A stretch of DNA of 64,000 nt from Tigriopus japonicus (GCA_010645155.1 CM021321.1:5287742-5351741); one strand, 5' to 3'; positions 23,227 through 33,800 are shown, counted from the stretch's first letter. Numbers and translations are program-made. The notes: generated by a model from the letters alone, not told the origin.

Positions 23227-23536
23227 TACTGATGGGATTCGGGTACTTGAATCAAGCCTTCAACGGGAGGTTGCCAACTGGGGTCACCAAAAAAGAAAAA
23301 TATATATATAGATACCGGGTTGTTTGCGTTAAGCAACAAAAACAAGTTTGCGTCTGAAAGCACCCCTGATCTGAAGTCACAAAAGTCAGGGTCGCACGTC
23401 AGTACTCCTTACTGAAAAACGAGTTTTGAGACATTGGTTGAAGAAAGAAATACAATTTCACTTGTAAGTAAATCGGTGACCCCAGTTAGCAACCTCCCGT
23501 GGAAGGCTTGATTCAAGTACCCGAATCCCATCACTA
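23227..23536. mobile_element. 310-bp hAT-type MITE in the GINS1 pseudogene 5' UTR
   Basis: Flanked by CGTTTCAA at 23219-23226 and 23537-23544, a perfect 8-bp duplication. Ends TACTGATGGGATTCGGGTAC and complement of TAGTGATGGGATTCGGGTAC; inverted repeats extend about 60 bp. The intact GINS1 5' UTR (53483-53490, reading TTGAAACG) is the empty site with one copy of the target. Confidence 0.92.
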
Positions 23537-23579
23537 CGTTTCAACGAGACTGCTGAACGAAATCTTAGAACTGTTAGCT

Positions 23580-23680
23580 TGTAGCGGGAACCCTGGGGAA
23601 AAAGGAGGAACGAAGGGGAGCAAGAGGAAAATAAATGATTCAGTGTTTTATGAGCAATAAAGGAGTTAAGACCCGCTTCA
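23580..23680 (+). repeat. 5' LTR of the gypsy element
   Basis: 101 bp, TGTAGCGGGAACC to AGACCCGCTTCA. Contains two AATAAA hexamers (one at 23655-23660). No clear TATA box. Confidence 0.95.
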
Positions 23681-23725
23681 TTGGTGACCCCCTACGCTTG
23701 TGGACGTCCTCCCAAGTTGAACACG

Positions 23726-24442
23726 ATGGCCAACTCTGAGATGGAATCTGAGGAGGTCCACGCCGTGAGCTTGAAGTTGCCAAAGTTTTGGACCCCACAC
23801 GCCCGTGTTTGGTTCGCTCAAACCGAGGCCGAGTTCTCACTCCGTAAAATAACGGTTGATCAAACGAAGTTTCATTACGTGCTTGCGGCCCTAGACCACG
23901 ACACAGCTGAAAGGATCCTTGATTTGTTGGAGTCCCCCCCGGTAAACGGGAAATATGACGCTCTCAAAGCTCGACTTTTGGAAACATTTACCTTGTCCGA
24001 CTATGAAAAAGCGGGTCACATTCTCCATATGCCAAGTTTAGGCGATGCCAAGCCGTCTGCACTCATGGACAAAATGCTATCTTTCCTCGGCCCACATCAG
24101 GCATGTTTCCTTTTTCGACGGGCGTTCCTTGAGCGAATGCCGGAGGAAATACGAGGGACACTTGTGCACTCAGGAGAGACCGACCTGCGTGCTCTGGCCA
24201 TAGCGGCCGACAGACTATGGGAGGCCCGCCCCCATTCCATGAACGTTGTAAGAAACGAGAACAGAAAGAACTATGAAGAGGGAGGAAATTTGTGTTATCA
24301 CCATCACACGTATGGAGACAAAGCCCACCGATGCAAGCCCCATTGCCGGTTCTTTTCCACTTTCCGCTCCCCGCGAAGGACAGACCGTGCCTCCCGAATT
24401 GATAGTGGACCTTCGGGAAAAGGAGGCGCCGTTCGTTTTTAA
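23726..24442 (+). CDS. Gag-like protein of the gypsy element
   Basis: 238 residues from the first in-frame ATG. The middle part ([41 protein letters not shown]) is typical of arthropod gypsy Gag capsid regions. A Cys/His cluster ([18 protein letters not shown], about 193-210) stands where related elements have a degenerate zinc finger rather than a CCHC knuckle. The frame ends at TAA 24440-24442 and overlaps the start of the pol frame by about 37 nt. Confidence 0.85.
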   Translation: MANSEMESEEVHAVSLKLPKFWTPHARVWFAQTEAEFSLRKITVDQTKFHYVLAALDHDTAERILDLLESPPVNGKYDALKARLLETFTLSDYEKAGHILHMPSLGDAKPSALMDKMLSFLGPHQACFLFRRAFLERMPEEIRGTLVHSGETDLRALAIAADRLWEARPHSMNVVRNENRKNYEEGGNLCYHHHTYGDKAHRCKPHCRFFSTFRSPRRTDRASRIDSGPSGKGGAVRF

Positions 24443-27400
24443 CGGGCAAGACGAACGGCCACAATACAATCAATAACTTATTTTTTATTCATGATCGTCA
24501 GTCAGGCCAACGCTTCCTGGTCGACACGGGTGCAGAGGTCAGCGTCCTCCCAGCCACGTGCGAAGACAAACAAAAGTTTGCACCAAGTCGAACCCTGTCT
24601 GCTGCTAATGGGTCCTCTATCTTGACATTTGGAACCCGAACAATTGATCTTTTTCTTGGTGCTCACCACTACCAATGGCCATTCTTACTGGCCGACGTTG
24701 AGCGCCCTCTCCTGGGTGCAGATTTTTTACGTCATTCCGGGTTATTGGTTGATGTCCGCACTCAACGCTTGGTCGATGCTCAAACATTTGATTCAATACC
24801 CCTCCGCAGGGATTTCTCATCGACCGTTTTGAATTTGGAATCACTTTCAGATTCAACAAATTGCTTCAGCCGTTTGCTGGGCCAATACCCTTCCATTACA
24901 ACACCTGCCTTTACCACGGCTACAGTCCGGCATGGCGTAACACACTGCATTCAAACCACTGGGCCACCAATTAAAACTAGAGCGCGTCGCTTAGCCCCAG
25001 ACACATTTAAATTTGCCAAGAACGAATATGAACGTATGCAAGCCATGGGAGTAGTTCGCCGTTCGCAGAGCCCATGGTCAAGCGCACTTCACATTGAAAC
25101 CAAACCGGATGGAAGCCTGAGACTGTGCGGCGATTACCGCCGTCTTAATGAGATAACCACCCCTGATAACTACCCTGTACCACACATCCAGGATTTTTCT
25201 GCCCAACTACACGGCAAAACTATATTCTCCAAAGTCGATTTAGTGCGGGGATATCACCAAATTCCCGTTGCCCCAGAGGACGTGGCCAAGACAGCTATCA
25301 TCACTCCGTTTGGGCTTTTTGAGTATCTCCGAATGCCGTTTGGCCTTAAAAACGCTGCCCAAGCCTTCCAGCGCTTAATGGATACCACGTGCAATGGGCT
25401 AGATTGTGCTTTTGTGTATATTGACGATATACTTATTGCTAGCCATGATAAGGCTTCTCACCTCCGTGACCTGGAGGCTTTATTCAAGCGATTATCTGAC
25501 CAGGGTTTGGTCGTGAACCCAGCCAAGTGTGAATTTGGAGTCGAAAGTATTGATTTCCTTGGCCACCGGGTTGATGGCTCCGGGATTTTGCCACTCCCAA
25601 CAAAGGTGGAAGTAATACAAACTTTCCCCCGCCCAGGCACCATCAAAAAACTACAAGAATTCATGGGAATGGTAAATTTCTACCACCGTTTTGTCCCAGC
25701 AGCTGCAAAAATTATGCGCCCATTACATCAAGCTCTCACAGGAGGGGCCCAAACCCTTGTCTGGACCCCTGAGCGCGTATCTGCATTTGCTAATACCAAA
25801 AAAGCTTTGTCAGATGCCGTTATGCTCGTTCATCCTGACCCTAACGCCCCTATTGCCTTATTGACCGATGCGTCTGATTGTGCTGTTGGTGCCGTGTTGC
25901 AACAACAGGTTGGGTCTGTTTGGCAACCCTTAGCCTTCTTCAGTCGGCAACTCCGTAGGCCGGAAATGCAATACAGCGTGTTTGATAGGGAGCTGTTGGC
26001 CCTATATCTGGCTATAAGACACTTCCGATATTATTTGGACGGTCGACCATTTACTGCATTTACCGACCACAAACCATTGACGTATGCAATAAAGAAAACC
26101 GCAGATCCGTGGTCCGCCCGCCAACAACGCCAATTGAGCTATATATCGGAATATACCACAGATATCCGTTATGTCACGGGAACTGCAAACCCAGTTGCGG
26201 ATGCCCTATCCAGAATTACTGTGGACAACCTTCAATGGGATTTTGAATGCTGCGAAATGGCTCGGTTACAACAATCAGATGAGGAGGTTCAAGCTTCCCG
26301 GACGGCCATAACAGGACTTCGACTTGAACCTATACCAGTTGGCTCCGACGGACTTACTCTTCTCTGTGATACATCGACCGGGCGGTTGCGCCCATTAGTT
26401 CCCAAAGCATGCCGTCAAAACATTTTCAATTTGATCCATGGGCTGTCACACCCAGGTATAAATGCAACTTGCAAACTGATTTCTGCTAAGTTCGTCTGGC
26501 ATGGAATGTCCAAAGAAATCCGCGCGTGGGCACGTCAGTGTATAACCTGTCAGCGTGTCAAAGTGCATCGACATGTGCGTGCTCCTCTGGCCAAGTTCCC
26601 TGTATCCAATCGCCGTTTCGATCATATCCACATTGACTTAGTGGGACCGCTTCCTTCATCTCAAGGGTTTACCCACCTACTCACAGTAGTTGATCGGTTT
26701 ACAAGGTGGCCTGAAGCCTTACCACTCAGCAACACGGACTCTACCTCTTGTGCACGTGCCCTAATCATGGGTTGGATCTCTCGATTTGGTGTCCCAGGGC
26801 ACATGACTTCTGACAGGGGGGCCCAGTTCACATCCCAACTATGGTCCAACCTTGCAGAACTGTTAGGCACAGAGCTACACCGTACAACTGCCTACCACCC
26901 GCAGTCAAACGGGTTAGTCGAACGCTTTCATCGCCACTTGAAGTCGTCATTGTGCGCTCGTTTGGTTGGTCCAAATTGGGTTGACGAACTGCCGTGGGTC
27001 CTACTGGGGATACGAACTGCGCCAAAGGAAGACCTTGGGGCGTCAGCTGCTGAACTAGTTTACGGAACTCCAATAACCGTACCTGGAGATTTCATTCCTA
27101 CAGCTGCATTGCCTGTCACCCCCACCCAACACCTCCGTGTACTCCGAGACGCTATCGGTTCGCTTGCGCCTGTGCCAACGTCAGCACATGGCACTATTAA
27201 ACCTTGTGTCCCACACTCTCTCTCAGTGTCGCCTTATGTATTCATTCGTCGCGATGGTTACCATCGCCCTCTACAGGCCCCGTATGATGGCCCTTATCGC
27301 GTACTAGAACATGGACCCAAAACATTCAAGATAGCCTTCGGCGATCGCACAGAGGTTGTGTCCATTGACCGTCTGAAACCGGCACACCTGGACGCAACAG

Positions 27401-27453
27401 CACCAGTTCCCTTGGCCCGCCCACCCCGCCGTGGGCGACCGCCGCATTCATGA
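24406..27453 (+). CDS. Pol polyprotein of the gypsy element (protease, RT, RNase H, integrase)
   Basis: Open in the -1 frame relative to gag from 24406 to TGA 27451-27453, with no ATG near its start, so translation as Gag-Pol is expected. Domains in order: aspartic protease ([12 protein letters not shown], about 24520), reverse transcriptase ([12 protein letters not shown], then the YIDDIL catalytic box at about 25420), RNase H ([20 protein letters not shown]), integrase zinc finger (HPGIN...CITC) and DDE core ([26 protein letters not shown]), and a GPY/F module (GPYRVL). All catalytic residues are present. A slippery heptamer GGGAAAA at 24415-24421 lies in the overlap in the correct phase. 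Confidence 0.93.
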   Translation, partial: WTFGKRRRRSFLTGKTNGHNTINNLFFIHDRQSGQRFLVDTGAEVSVLPATCEDKQKFAPSRTLSAANGSSILTFGTRTIDLFLGAHHYQWPFLLADVERPLLGADFLRHSGLLVDVRTQRLVDAQTFDSIPLRRDFSSTVLNLESLSDSTNCFSRLLGQYPSITTPAFTTATVRHGVTHCIQTTGPPIKTRARRLAPDTFKFAKNEYERMQAMGVVRRSQSPWSSALHIETKPDGSLRLCGDYRRLNEITTPDNYPVPHIQDFSAQLHGKTIFSKVDLVRGYHQIPVAPEDVAKTAIITPFGLFEYLRMPFGLKNAAQAFQRLMDTTCNGLDCAFVYIDDILIASHDKASHLRDLEALFKRLSDQGLVVNPAKCEFGVESIDFLGHRVDGSGILPLPTKVEVIQTFPRPGTIKKLQEFMGMVNFYHRFVPAAAKIMRPLHQALTGGAQTLVWTPERVSAFANTKKALSDAVMLVHPDPNAPIALLTDASDCAVGAVLQQQVGSVWQPLAFFSRQLRRPEMQYSVFDRELLALYLAIRHFRYYLDGRPFTAFTDHKPLTYAIKKTADPWSARQQRQLSYISEYTTDIRYVTGTANPVADALSRITVDNLQWDFECCEMARLQQSDEEVQASRTAITGLRLEPIPVGSDGLTLLCDTSTGRLRPLVPKACRQNIFNLIHGLSHPGINATCKLISAKFVWHGMSKEIRAWARQCITCQRVKVHRHVRAPLAKFPVSNRRFDHIHIDLVGPLPSSQGFTHLLTVVDRFTRWPEALPLSNTDSTSCARALIMGWISRFGVPGHMTSDRGAQFTSQLWSNLAELLGTELHRTTAYHPQSNGLVERFHRHLKSSLCARLVGPNWVDELPWVLLGIRTAPKEDLGASAAELVYGTPITVPGDFIPTAALPVTPTQHLRVLRDAIGSLAPVPTSAHGTIKPCVPHSLSVSPYVFIRRDGYHRPLQAPYDGPYRVLEHGPKTFKIAFGDRTEVVSIDRLKPAHLDATAPVPLARPPRRGRPPHS

Positions 27454-27499
27454 GCCCGAGCCTTTCCCTTGATTGTAATACCCTTCTGGGGGGGAGGTC

Positions 27500-27600
27500 T
27501 GTAGCGGGAACCCTGGGGAAAAAGGAGGAACGAAGGGGAGCAAGAGGAAAATAAATGATTCAGTGTTTTATGAGCAATAAAGGAGTTAAGACCCGCTTCA
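27500..27600 (+). repeat. 3' LTR of the gypsy element
   Basis: Same 101 bp as the 5' LTR with no difference seen; directly preceded by the purine tract and followed by the AGCT duplication. Confidence 0.95.
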
Positions 27601-27606
27601 AGCTCA

Positions 27607-27651
27607 GCATTTCAAGTCACTCGCGAAATGATCAAAGACGAGGCCGCTTAA
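27607..27651 (+). pseudogene. Last 14 codons of RFC5, detached
   Basis: Reads AFQVTREMIKDEAA then TAA, matching the conserved RFC5 C-terminus (human AAFQVTRDLIVAEA). Nothing of RFC5 lies upstream: 5 bp before it the sequence becomes the GINS1 5' flank, with the gypsy element in between. The RFC5 body is at 52188-52997, about 25 kb away, and lacks exactly this end. The stop is 67 bp from the NAF1 stop, so the two genes were once convergent neighbours. Confidence 0.75.
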
Positions 27652-27718
27652 CTCAGATTGTATTTTAATGTTATAAACACGGAACAGAACATAGAATATG
27701 ATGGTTATAAGATTATTG

Positions 27719-29065
27719 TTATTGGCCGGCTGGAGGAGGTGGTGGAGGTGGTCCCAAAGGTGAATTACGTTGGGATTGCATCACACTCTGTTGTCCATAG
27801 TAGAAGGCATTGAAAACGGAAGGTCCATTGGACTGAGAATGAGAAGCGACGGGCAAAGAAGGTGGCGGAACGGAGAAAGCGGGAGGTCTCATGGCACTGG
27901 ACCACTGGTTTTGCGTGTGCTGGGGTGGATATTGAGGTCCCCAATGACGGGGTCCATTCGAATTGGGCGGCGGAACCGAAGGGGAATAAGTAGGCACCAC
28001 TGGATGGGAATTCCACCGAATGGGACCGAAATCGCGGGGGTTGTAACGCCTTTGTTGTCGGTAGAAGGGGTTGTTACCGGGAGTGGTGCAGGGTTTCTTT
28101 CGTGGCACCTGATGATGTTGATTCATGGGCAGAGAGCCGAGTTTCTTCTGTTTTGCCTCACGTTTACGTCGGATCTCTTCTTCGTCGTCGGAGAATTCCA
28201 ATTTGTGAACTGGTGGTTCTTCATCGTGTCGCCAAGAGGCATCTGTTCCTTTTAGTTTCCTTAAGTGTTCCACGAAAACAAAATTGGCATACTCGGTTCG
28301 AGGAGCATAGAAGACAGGGCTGTCAATCTTGATGTCCTTTTCCTTGATGTGATCGCCAGAATTGAAACGTACGCTATAGAATGGTTGGCAAACGGGACCA
28401 AATACATCAAAAACCTTGCCCAATGCTTGGGTTCCTCCTTCCAAGAAAAGAACTGAGTCGATATCAATAGCCGGAGTGTTAGGAAAGGCTTTCACCACTA
28501 CCAAATCGTCCACAGTGGTAATAATCGTGCCCAATTGAACGCATTCTTGAGCTGGAACGTTGATTTGGAGGTCCTCAATGGGTGGCAGATCCACGTGCAG
28601 TTTTTCCCGCTTAGTCTTCAAGGGCTGAGCTGGACCTTTCGGCTTGATTAGCCCGGAATCGTCGTCATCTTCATCAGCATCGTCCGAATCTGAAGGGGTT
28701 GAACTCGAGGAAGACGAAGAGCTCACGGAACAAACGGATTCAGCCAAACTTTCTTCTTCCCAAATCAGCTCGCGTTTAATCGGGCGATATTCCAGTGGGT
28801 TGAATTTAATCACTTGGACCTCGTCAGCTTCATTTGATTCGTCCACAGGTTCCGTCTTGATATGACTAAGGCCTTGGATCACATCGTGGAAGAGAAGCTC
28901 TTCTAAGAAACTCTTGACCACATCTTCATTGGTAATGGGCTTCATGGAAGATGCGGGTTTATCCACTTCAATCTCTTCTATATCCGAATCGCTCGAGTAG
29001 TCCAACAATTGAGATAGCGCCCCGAAAGCCGGTTTTATATCTTCCTCCGATAAATGATCGTCCAT
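27719..29065 (-). CDS. NAF1: H/ACA RNP assembly factor NAF1
   Basis: Nuclear assembly factor for H/ACA snoRNPs and telomerase RNP; it is replaced by GAR1 in mature particles. Single exon, 448 residues. Acidic/Ser-rich N-terminus, then the Gar1/Naf1 beta-barrel core (about 170-290): DLPPIEDLQI, GTIITTVDDLVVVKAFP, FLEGGTQALGKVFDVFGPVCQPFYSVRFNS, APRTEYANFVFVEHLRKLKGTDASW, then LEFSDDEEE. The C-terminal third is Pro/Gln/Asn-rich and ends in a polyproline run (PLGPPPPPPPAGQ). The ATG at 29065 gives MDDHLSEEDIKPAF. This is the only full copy in the window; a scrambled fragment is at 53013-53150. Confidence 0.95.
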   Translation of the reverse strand: MDDHLSEEDIKPAFGALSQLLDYSSDSDIEEIEVDKPASSMKPITNEDVVKSFLEELLFHDVIQGLSHIKTEPVDESNEADEVQVIKFNPLEYRPIKRELIWEEESLAESVCSVSSSSSSSSTPSDSDDADEDDDDSGLIKPKGPAQPLKTKREKLHVDLPPIEDLQINVPAQECVQLGTIITTVDDLVVVKAFPNTPAIDIDSVLFLEGGTQALGKVFDVFGPVCQPFYSVRFNSGDHIKEKDIKIDSPVFYAPRTEYANFVFVEHLRKLKGTDASWRHDEEPPVHKLEFSDDEEEIRRKREAKQKKLGSLPMNQHHQVPRKKPCTTPGNNPFYRQQRRYNPRDFGPIRWNSHPVVPTYSPSVPPPNSNGPRHWGPQYPPQHTQNQWSSAMRPPAFSVPPPSLPVASHSQSNGPSVFNAFYYGQQSVMQSQRNSPLGPPPPPPPAGQ

Positions 29066-29420
29066 CACTATTGGGCAATGGATTCTAAATTTGTATTTAA
29101 GACTGAATGGAACTGTTCAAAGATTCTTACTCTGAATTTCTCAACATGTGTTTTTGTGATTGTTTACCTTTCTCCTTTGTCAGCGTGGCCATTTTCATTG
29201 AAGGATTAAAGAAACAAAATTGTTTGAATACATAGTGTTCATCAAAATGGGATTATTTTAGACCTATCTTGCTTCTCTAGCCAATTTAAGTCATATATGC
29301 TACAAAATATAACGCTTTAGCACTTCCAGTACATTAAAAGAAGTTGATATCGCTTTCAACATCTTACGGAATTGGTCACCACTGATGGCGTGTTCTGGCC
29401 GTTCTGGCGAACATACACCG
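29066..29420. promoter_or_regulatory. NAF1 5' flank, shared with GINS1 upstream region
   Basis: From about 29152 to 29418 this matches 53163-53442, the region upstream of intact GINS1, in the same orientation with many small differences. The ancestral NAF1 (-) and GINS1 (+) therefore probably shared a divergent promoter of about 0.4 kb. Homology to the GINS1 side stops near 29418. Confidence 0.6.
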
Positions 29421-29452
29421 ATTCCAGTGTGACCAGACTTGGCACTATAGTG

Positions 29453-29896
29453 TACTGATGGGATTTTCCAAGCTATCAAGCACTTCAATTTTTCAAGCTG
29501 GGCTTGTTTCCATTTCAGCTGCCTCAAGCTAAACCAAGCATTCAAGCCAAGGGGCTCAGAGGACCCACAGTGAATAGCAGGGTTGCCAAGCTATTTGTTG
29601 TCCTTTTTGCCTATCTAAAAATAGAAGCAGAAACTCCTATGCTGTTGTAGAATTTGCCATTTTTTGCATAGATTTTTCAAGATATTTGCCTTCTTAGGGG
29701 CTATATGAAGCATGCTTTGTTAAACTTGAGTGCAAACTATTTTACTCCATTTCCGGTGGCCAACAAATTGAATTTTAACAGGCAAGCCTGACATGGGGTG
29801 AAGGTGCTTGAAACTGCTTGCAAGCTTTCAAGCACAGCTGAAAACTGTTGCTTGGTCCAAACTCCTCTTCAAGCTGCAGCTTGTAACCCATCAGTA
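29453..29896. mobile_element. 444-bp hAT-type MITE, copy 1
   Basis: Ends TACTGATGGGATT and CCCATCAGTA, flanked by a perfect 8-bp duplication CTATAGTG (29445-29452, 29897-29904). The interior contains many AAGCTT/CAAGC-type words and no ORF. Same length and near-identical to copies at 44901 and 46637. Confidence 0.93.
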
Positions 29897-30684
29897 CTAT
29901 AGTGGCATCAAAGTGGCATCTGGCACTATTTTAGCACTTTTCGCGCTTTTTGGTTTAGAACACTTTGTATTGTACTAAGAAATTTTGTGAGGCCAGTTGC
30001 CAAAGTTTAGTTTGACATTTGAGATGCTGATTTTTTAAAAAATAAAACATTTGGAAGAGGCAAAAACGTTCCAAAAATTCTTAAAAGGTAGTAAATTTAC
30101 TTTTGTCAAAAAGTCAAAAAAAGCATTAGATGCAGTAAGTTTTTTGCAGTTATTTGCAGGAAACACTTCTAATCGACTCAAAAGCTCCAAAAAGTACTTT
30201 TGTGTTTCTAGTTTAGAGCTTGTGCCTCTTCCAGTTCAAAATATTGTTTAGTTTTCTGTCCCAAAGACTTTAATCATGTCAATGCCAAAAGTTGCACGCG
30301 AAACACATTAATAGTTTGAAGAAATATGGACGATGATGGTTGAGTTTAAATTCAAACAGCAGAGAGCCAATTTGTAAAACAACCAGGTAATGACCAAATT
30401 TTGGATCAATAGGCTCAAATGGCCTCCTAGTACTATGTGTGATGCATATTTTGGTATGTTTTAAAACGGCACTATTGTTAGCATTATTTGAACATTTTGA
30501 CGGCACTATTCCCTTCAGCCAGCTGGTCGCACCACAGAGTTGGCAGAGAGGAGACGCTGGGGCAGACAGGCCTATCATTTTGTTGGACAATTTTCAGGCC
30601 CCAGCTGACCTTTGGCTGTGACGTTTTCCAAGGAGTTGTGCCCAAACAAGTTCGTTTTGTGTGTAGGGTTGAAGTAGGGGTGGG
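29897..30684. other. AT-rich stretch without recognised gene
   Basis: About 790 bp between a MITE and a palindrome. Only short frames without codon bias or known motifs. Confidence 0.5.
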
Positions 30685-31134
30685 CAAGAAGCACGGAAAT
30701 CATGGAGTGGGAGGCTAGCAATGAGAATTGTGATTTCCAGCAGAAACGAACCATTTGCGTTCTTCTGCAAGTGAGACCTGGCTTGTATTGAGAAGAACAC
30801 CTATTTCAAATTTCAGCCCAATCGAAGGTCGGAGTGAAAAGTTATGCCTTCTCAAACTTATGTACTGAAGAGAGCATAGAATGAATAAACTCGCCCTTTT
30901 GTGGTAAAACGATTACCACAAAAGGGCGAGTTCATTCATTCTCGGTAGGATTTGCACTGAACTTTGAGTGAGCATAACTTTTGTCTCCGACGTTCGATTG
31001 AGCTGAAAATTGAAATACGTATTCTTGTCAACAAATGCAAGGTCTCATTTGCAGAAGAACGTAATTGAATTGTTCTTACTGGAAATCATAATTCTCATTG
31101 CTAGCCTCCCACTCCATGATTTCCGTGCTTCTTG
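30685..31134. repeat. 450-bp hairpin-forming palindrome
   Basis: Left arm 30685-30907 and right arm 30913-31134 are complementary at roughly 80% by eye, with a 5-nt spacer (AACGA). The centre, GTGGTAA/TTACCAC flanked by AAAAGGGCG, is exact. Just outside the left arm is TAGGGGTGGGC (30675), a sequence like many hAT ends; the right side lacks a matching end. Confidence 0.8.
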
Positions 31135-31544
31135 GGGTGAGCGAGAAGCCGGTGTCGGTGCCAAGGTGTTGAAACCAACTTTTTGGGCTTTCTGTGTCGG
31201 CATCAATACCAGGTCTCTGGTGCCGACGTATAAGGCTTCAAGAGTTTTTGAAAAACGTACTGCCCGCCCAAAAAGTTGATCCCAATTTTGATTGTAAATG
31301 TGAAGGCCTAAACAAAATCCAATATCATCATATTTGGTTCCATCATAAACATAAACGCAATGCAAGAAAATCACACACCCAGCTAGGGCATTGTAAAATG
31401 TAAGCTTATTTTCCCTCTCTCCAATTTATGTTGCACCAAACATGGACTTAAATGTCTTTAGAATGCGTAGGTCTGTCATAACTGGTGCTCCATATTACAG
31501 TCCAAAAGGGCACATTTTGTTTGACTTAATTATAAGAAATACGC

Positions 31545-31675
31545 TATCTGTGTCAGTATCGATACCACGGCGTTGATTGGCAACTTCAACACAGGTGCAG
31601 GTGTCGGCGTGGGTGTCAACCTTGCGGTGCCGGTGTCGGAGTCGAGGGCAAAATTGCCGCTGTCACCCATCCCTA
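31545..31675. repeat. GGTGTC-type degenerate array
   Basis: Imperfect GTGTCGG/GGTGTC hexamers ending CACCCATCCCTAG. The same kind of sequence with a similar end (CACCTATCCCTAA) occurs at 47161-47297, and a short stretch at 31150-31225. Probably parts of a repeat family rather than a gene. Confidence 0.6.
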
Positions 31676-31830
31676 GGTTGAAGTCAGGGTCACTTGTTGT
31701 TTGTTTGGGCACAACTTAAGTAATAATCTTCGGAAATATCAAGTTTTCACCGGCAACCTTGGCTCTTCAACAGCTGTAACTCATCCAACAAAAATCAACG
31801 TATATCCACCCTGTGGGTCGCACTGCAGTT

Positions 31831-32274
31831 TACTGATGGGATTTCCCAAGCTATCAAGCACTTCAATTTTTCAAGCTGGGCTTGTTTCCATTTCAGCTGC
31901 ATCAAGCCAAACCAAGCATTCAAGCCACAGGGCTCAGAGGACCTATGGCGAATAGCAGGGTTGCCAAGCTATTTGTTGTCCTTTTTGCCTAATCTAAAAA
32001 TAGAAGCAGAAACTCCCATGGTGTTGCAGAGTTTGCCATTTTTTCCTAGATTTTTCAAGATATTTGCCTTCTTAGGGGGTATATGAAGCATGCTTCATTA
32101 AACTTGAGTGTAAACTATTTTACTCCATTTCCGGTGGGAAACAAATTGAATTTTAACTGGCAAGCCTGACATTGGGTGAAGGTGCTTGAAACTGCTTGCA
32201 AGCTTTCAAGCACAACTGAAAACTGTTGCTTGGCCCAAACTCCTCTTCAAGCTGCAGCTTGTTTCCCATCAGTA
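31831..32274. mobile_element. 444-bp hAT-type MITE, copy 2 (no target duplication)
   Basis: Same ends (TACTGATGGG, CCCATCAGTA) and length, with more substitutions than the other copies. Left flank CTGCAGTT and right flank AAGTTCTA differ, so the copy is likely recombinant or its flank was replaced. The right flank (32276-32301) matches the 26 bp upstream of GINS1 containing TTTCGTTCAGCAGTC. Confidence 0.88.
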
Positions 32275-32879
32275 AAGTTCTAACATTTCGTTCAGCAGTC
32301 CAGGAACCCTTGAAAGGGGTGGACGGGAACTTCTATTTTTGGAAAAATGGTACGAGGCCGAGGCTATATTTTGATAAAACGGCATTTATTCCTAAATAAT
32401 GGCTAAAACTGTTGAACATGCGTCTTGAAAGAATTCATTCAAAACTTCTTGTGTTAATATTTACGGACTGGATGTTCGTCACCTTGATTTTAGAGGTCCT
32501 AGCACCTTTTTTTGTTTTTACTAGTCTCATGAACATTTGACATTCAGCTCTCCAAAGGATTTTGGTCCTCATAATAATGAGGAAATACGTAGATGGAATC
32601 TTGCTCCACCCATTAGTCCAAGTTCTGTGAAACAAAGCTCAACAAAAGTATCTGTGGTGGTATCTGGAGTGTTACTCCTCTTCCATCCTCTTCAACACCT
32701 CCACAATGCAAGAACCATTTCCATAAGAAAATGAAAGAACAAGAATGGTCTCATTTTGAAACAAGATGGAGTCCAAATTGGAGATATTGTTGGCTAAAAC
32801 TATTGAAGGGCACTTTTGGCAAGTCTGGATCAGATCAGCCATCTGATCGTATGGACCTTTGTCCAAATGCAATGCCTCT

Positions 32880-33800
32880 TCAAAGGGGATTAAGAACCAA
32901 CTTTTGCCCAGAAACTCTCCCATGGAAATTCTCCCCCGGATAAAAACAGGGAGCTCTATTGCACTTGCCCATTACATAACTTGAACAACTAAAACATATC
33001 TTACCTGTCCTTGGATTATCCTAAACTCAAAGGCACAACCATACAATAAAAGAAATTTGAAGATGGCCATCATTTCTAGAACAAGAAGTTATGCAAAGGT
33101 GACATAACCTATAACAAACTCAATCAAGTCACGCCAAACTTTTTAAGAAATAAGTTTAGGATAATACATGGATGGGTTTGATAGTAAGTTTGAAGATTTT
33201 CATAAGTCGTTCAAGTCGGGAAATAGATGAGCTTGGAAAAAAAACTCAATTATGTTGTTAATAATTCAAGGAATGGTGATACATCTCAGGTCAATTGTTA
33301 ATTGAGCTGTGTGTTCACTAGTCAAACAAGTATAAATATCTGTGATAAACCTCTAGTCCAGGGGTCGGCAACCATTTTTGGGTCAAAGCCCATGAAATTT
33401 GATTCGTGTTGTCTGGGGCCCAACAAACAGGCTTTGGTAGGTTCAGGGCCCACAAATTAGCAATCAAAGAGCTTTGGGCCTACAAGTACAGTACTGTGGA
33501 TGGCTCTCGGGCCCACTATTTAGGACTTTTGCCATAGCTCCTGGGCCCACCAACGACCTCCCTTGGGCCCTTATTTGGGCCGCGGCCCACTGGTTGCCGA
33601 CCCCTGCTCTAGTCAATGCAATACAATAAAAGTGCCCGGGGCCTTCACAACTTCAATCTCTTTGATTATTTCTGCGTGCATTCACGGTGTTTCAAATGGT
33701 AAGATATTCTTAAGTTGTTCAAGTTGTGTAATGGATGAGTGCGATGAAACTCCCCATTTTGGTCTGGGGAGAGTTTCCGGGAGAAAGTTGGTTCTTAATC
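32880..33800. repeat. Inverted repeat pair around an hAT insertion
   Basis: 32880-33010 and 33675-33800 are complementary over about 125 bp with several differences (shared word GGATTAAGAACCAACTTT and its complement). The 665-bp spacer contains the hAT MITE at 33359. Confidence 0.65.
33359..33606. mobile_element. 248-bp hAT-type MITE
   Basis: Ends CAGGGGTCGGCAACC and exact complement GGTTGCCGACCCCTG, flanked by a perfect 8-bp duplication CTCTAGTC (33351-33358, 33607-33614). The interior has repeated GGGCCCA words. Ends of this type are widespread among animal hAT MITEs. Confidence 0.94.

Larger units (their letters stand above)
23580..27600 (+). mobile_element. Complete Ty3/gypsy LTR retrotransposon, 4021 bp
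   Basis: Two 101-bp LTRs (23580-23680, 27500-27600) are identical by eye. They begin TG and end CA, and the element is flanked by a 4-bp duplication AGCT (23576-23579, 27601-27604). A primer-binding site (TGGTGACCCCC) begins 1 base after the 5' LTR, and a purine tract (GGGGGGGAGG) lies just before the 3' LTR. It has gag and pol frames and no env. Identical LTRs and open frames mean a young, possibly active copy. The LTRs are very short for this group. Confidence 0.95.

Noticed and set aside
30685..31134. CRISPR-like or tandem repeat array
   Set aside because: It is one long inverted repeat, not spaced direct repeats, and this is animal nuclear DNA.
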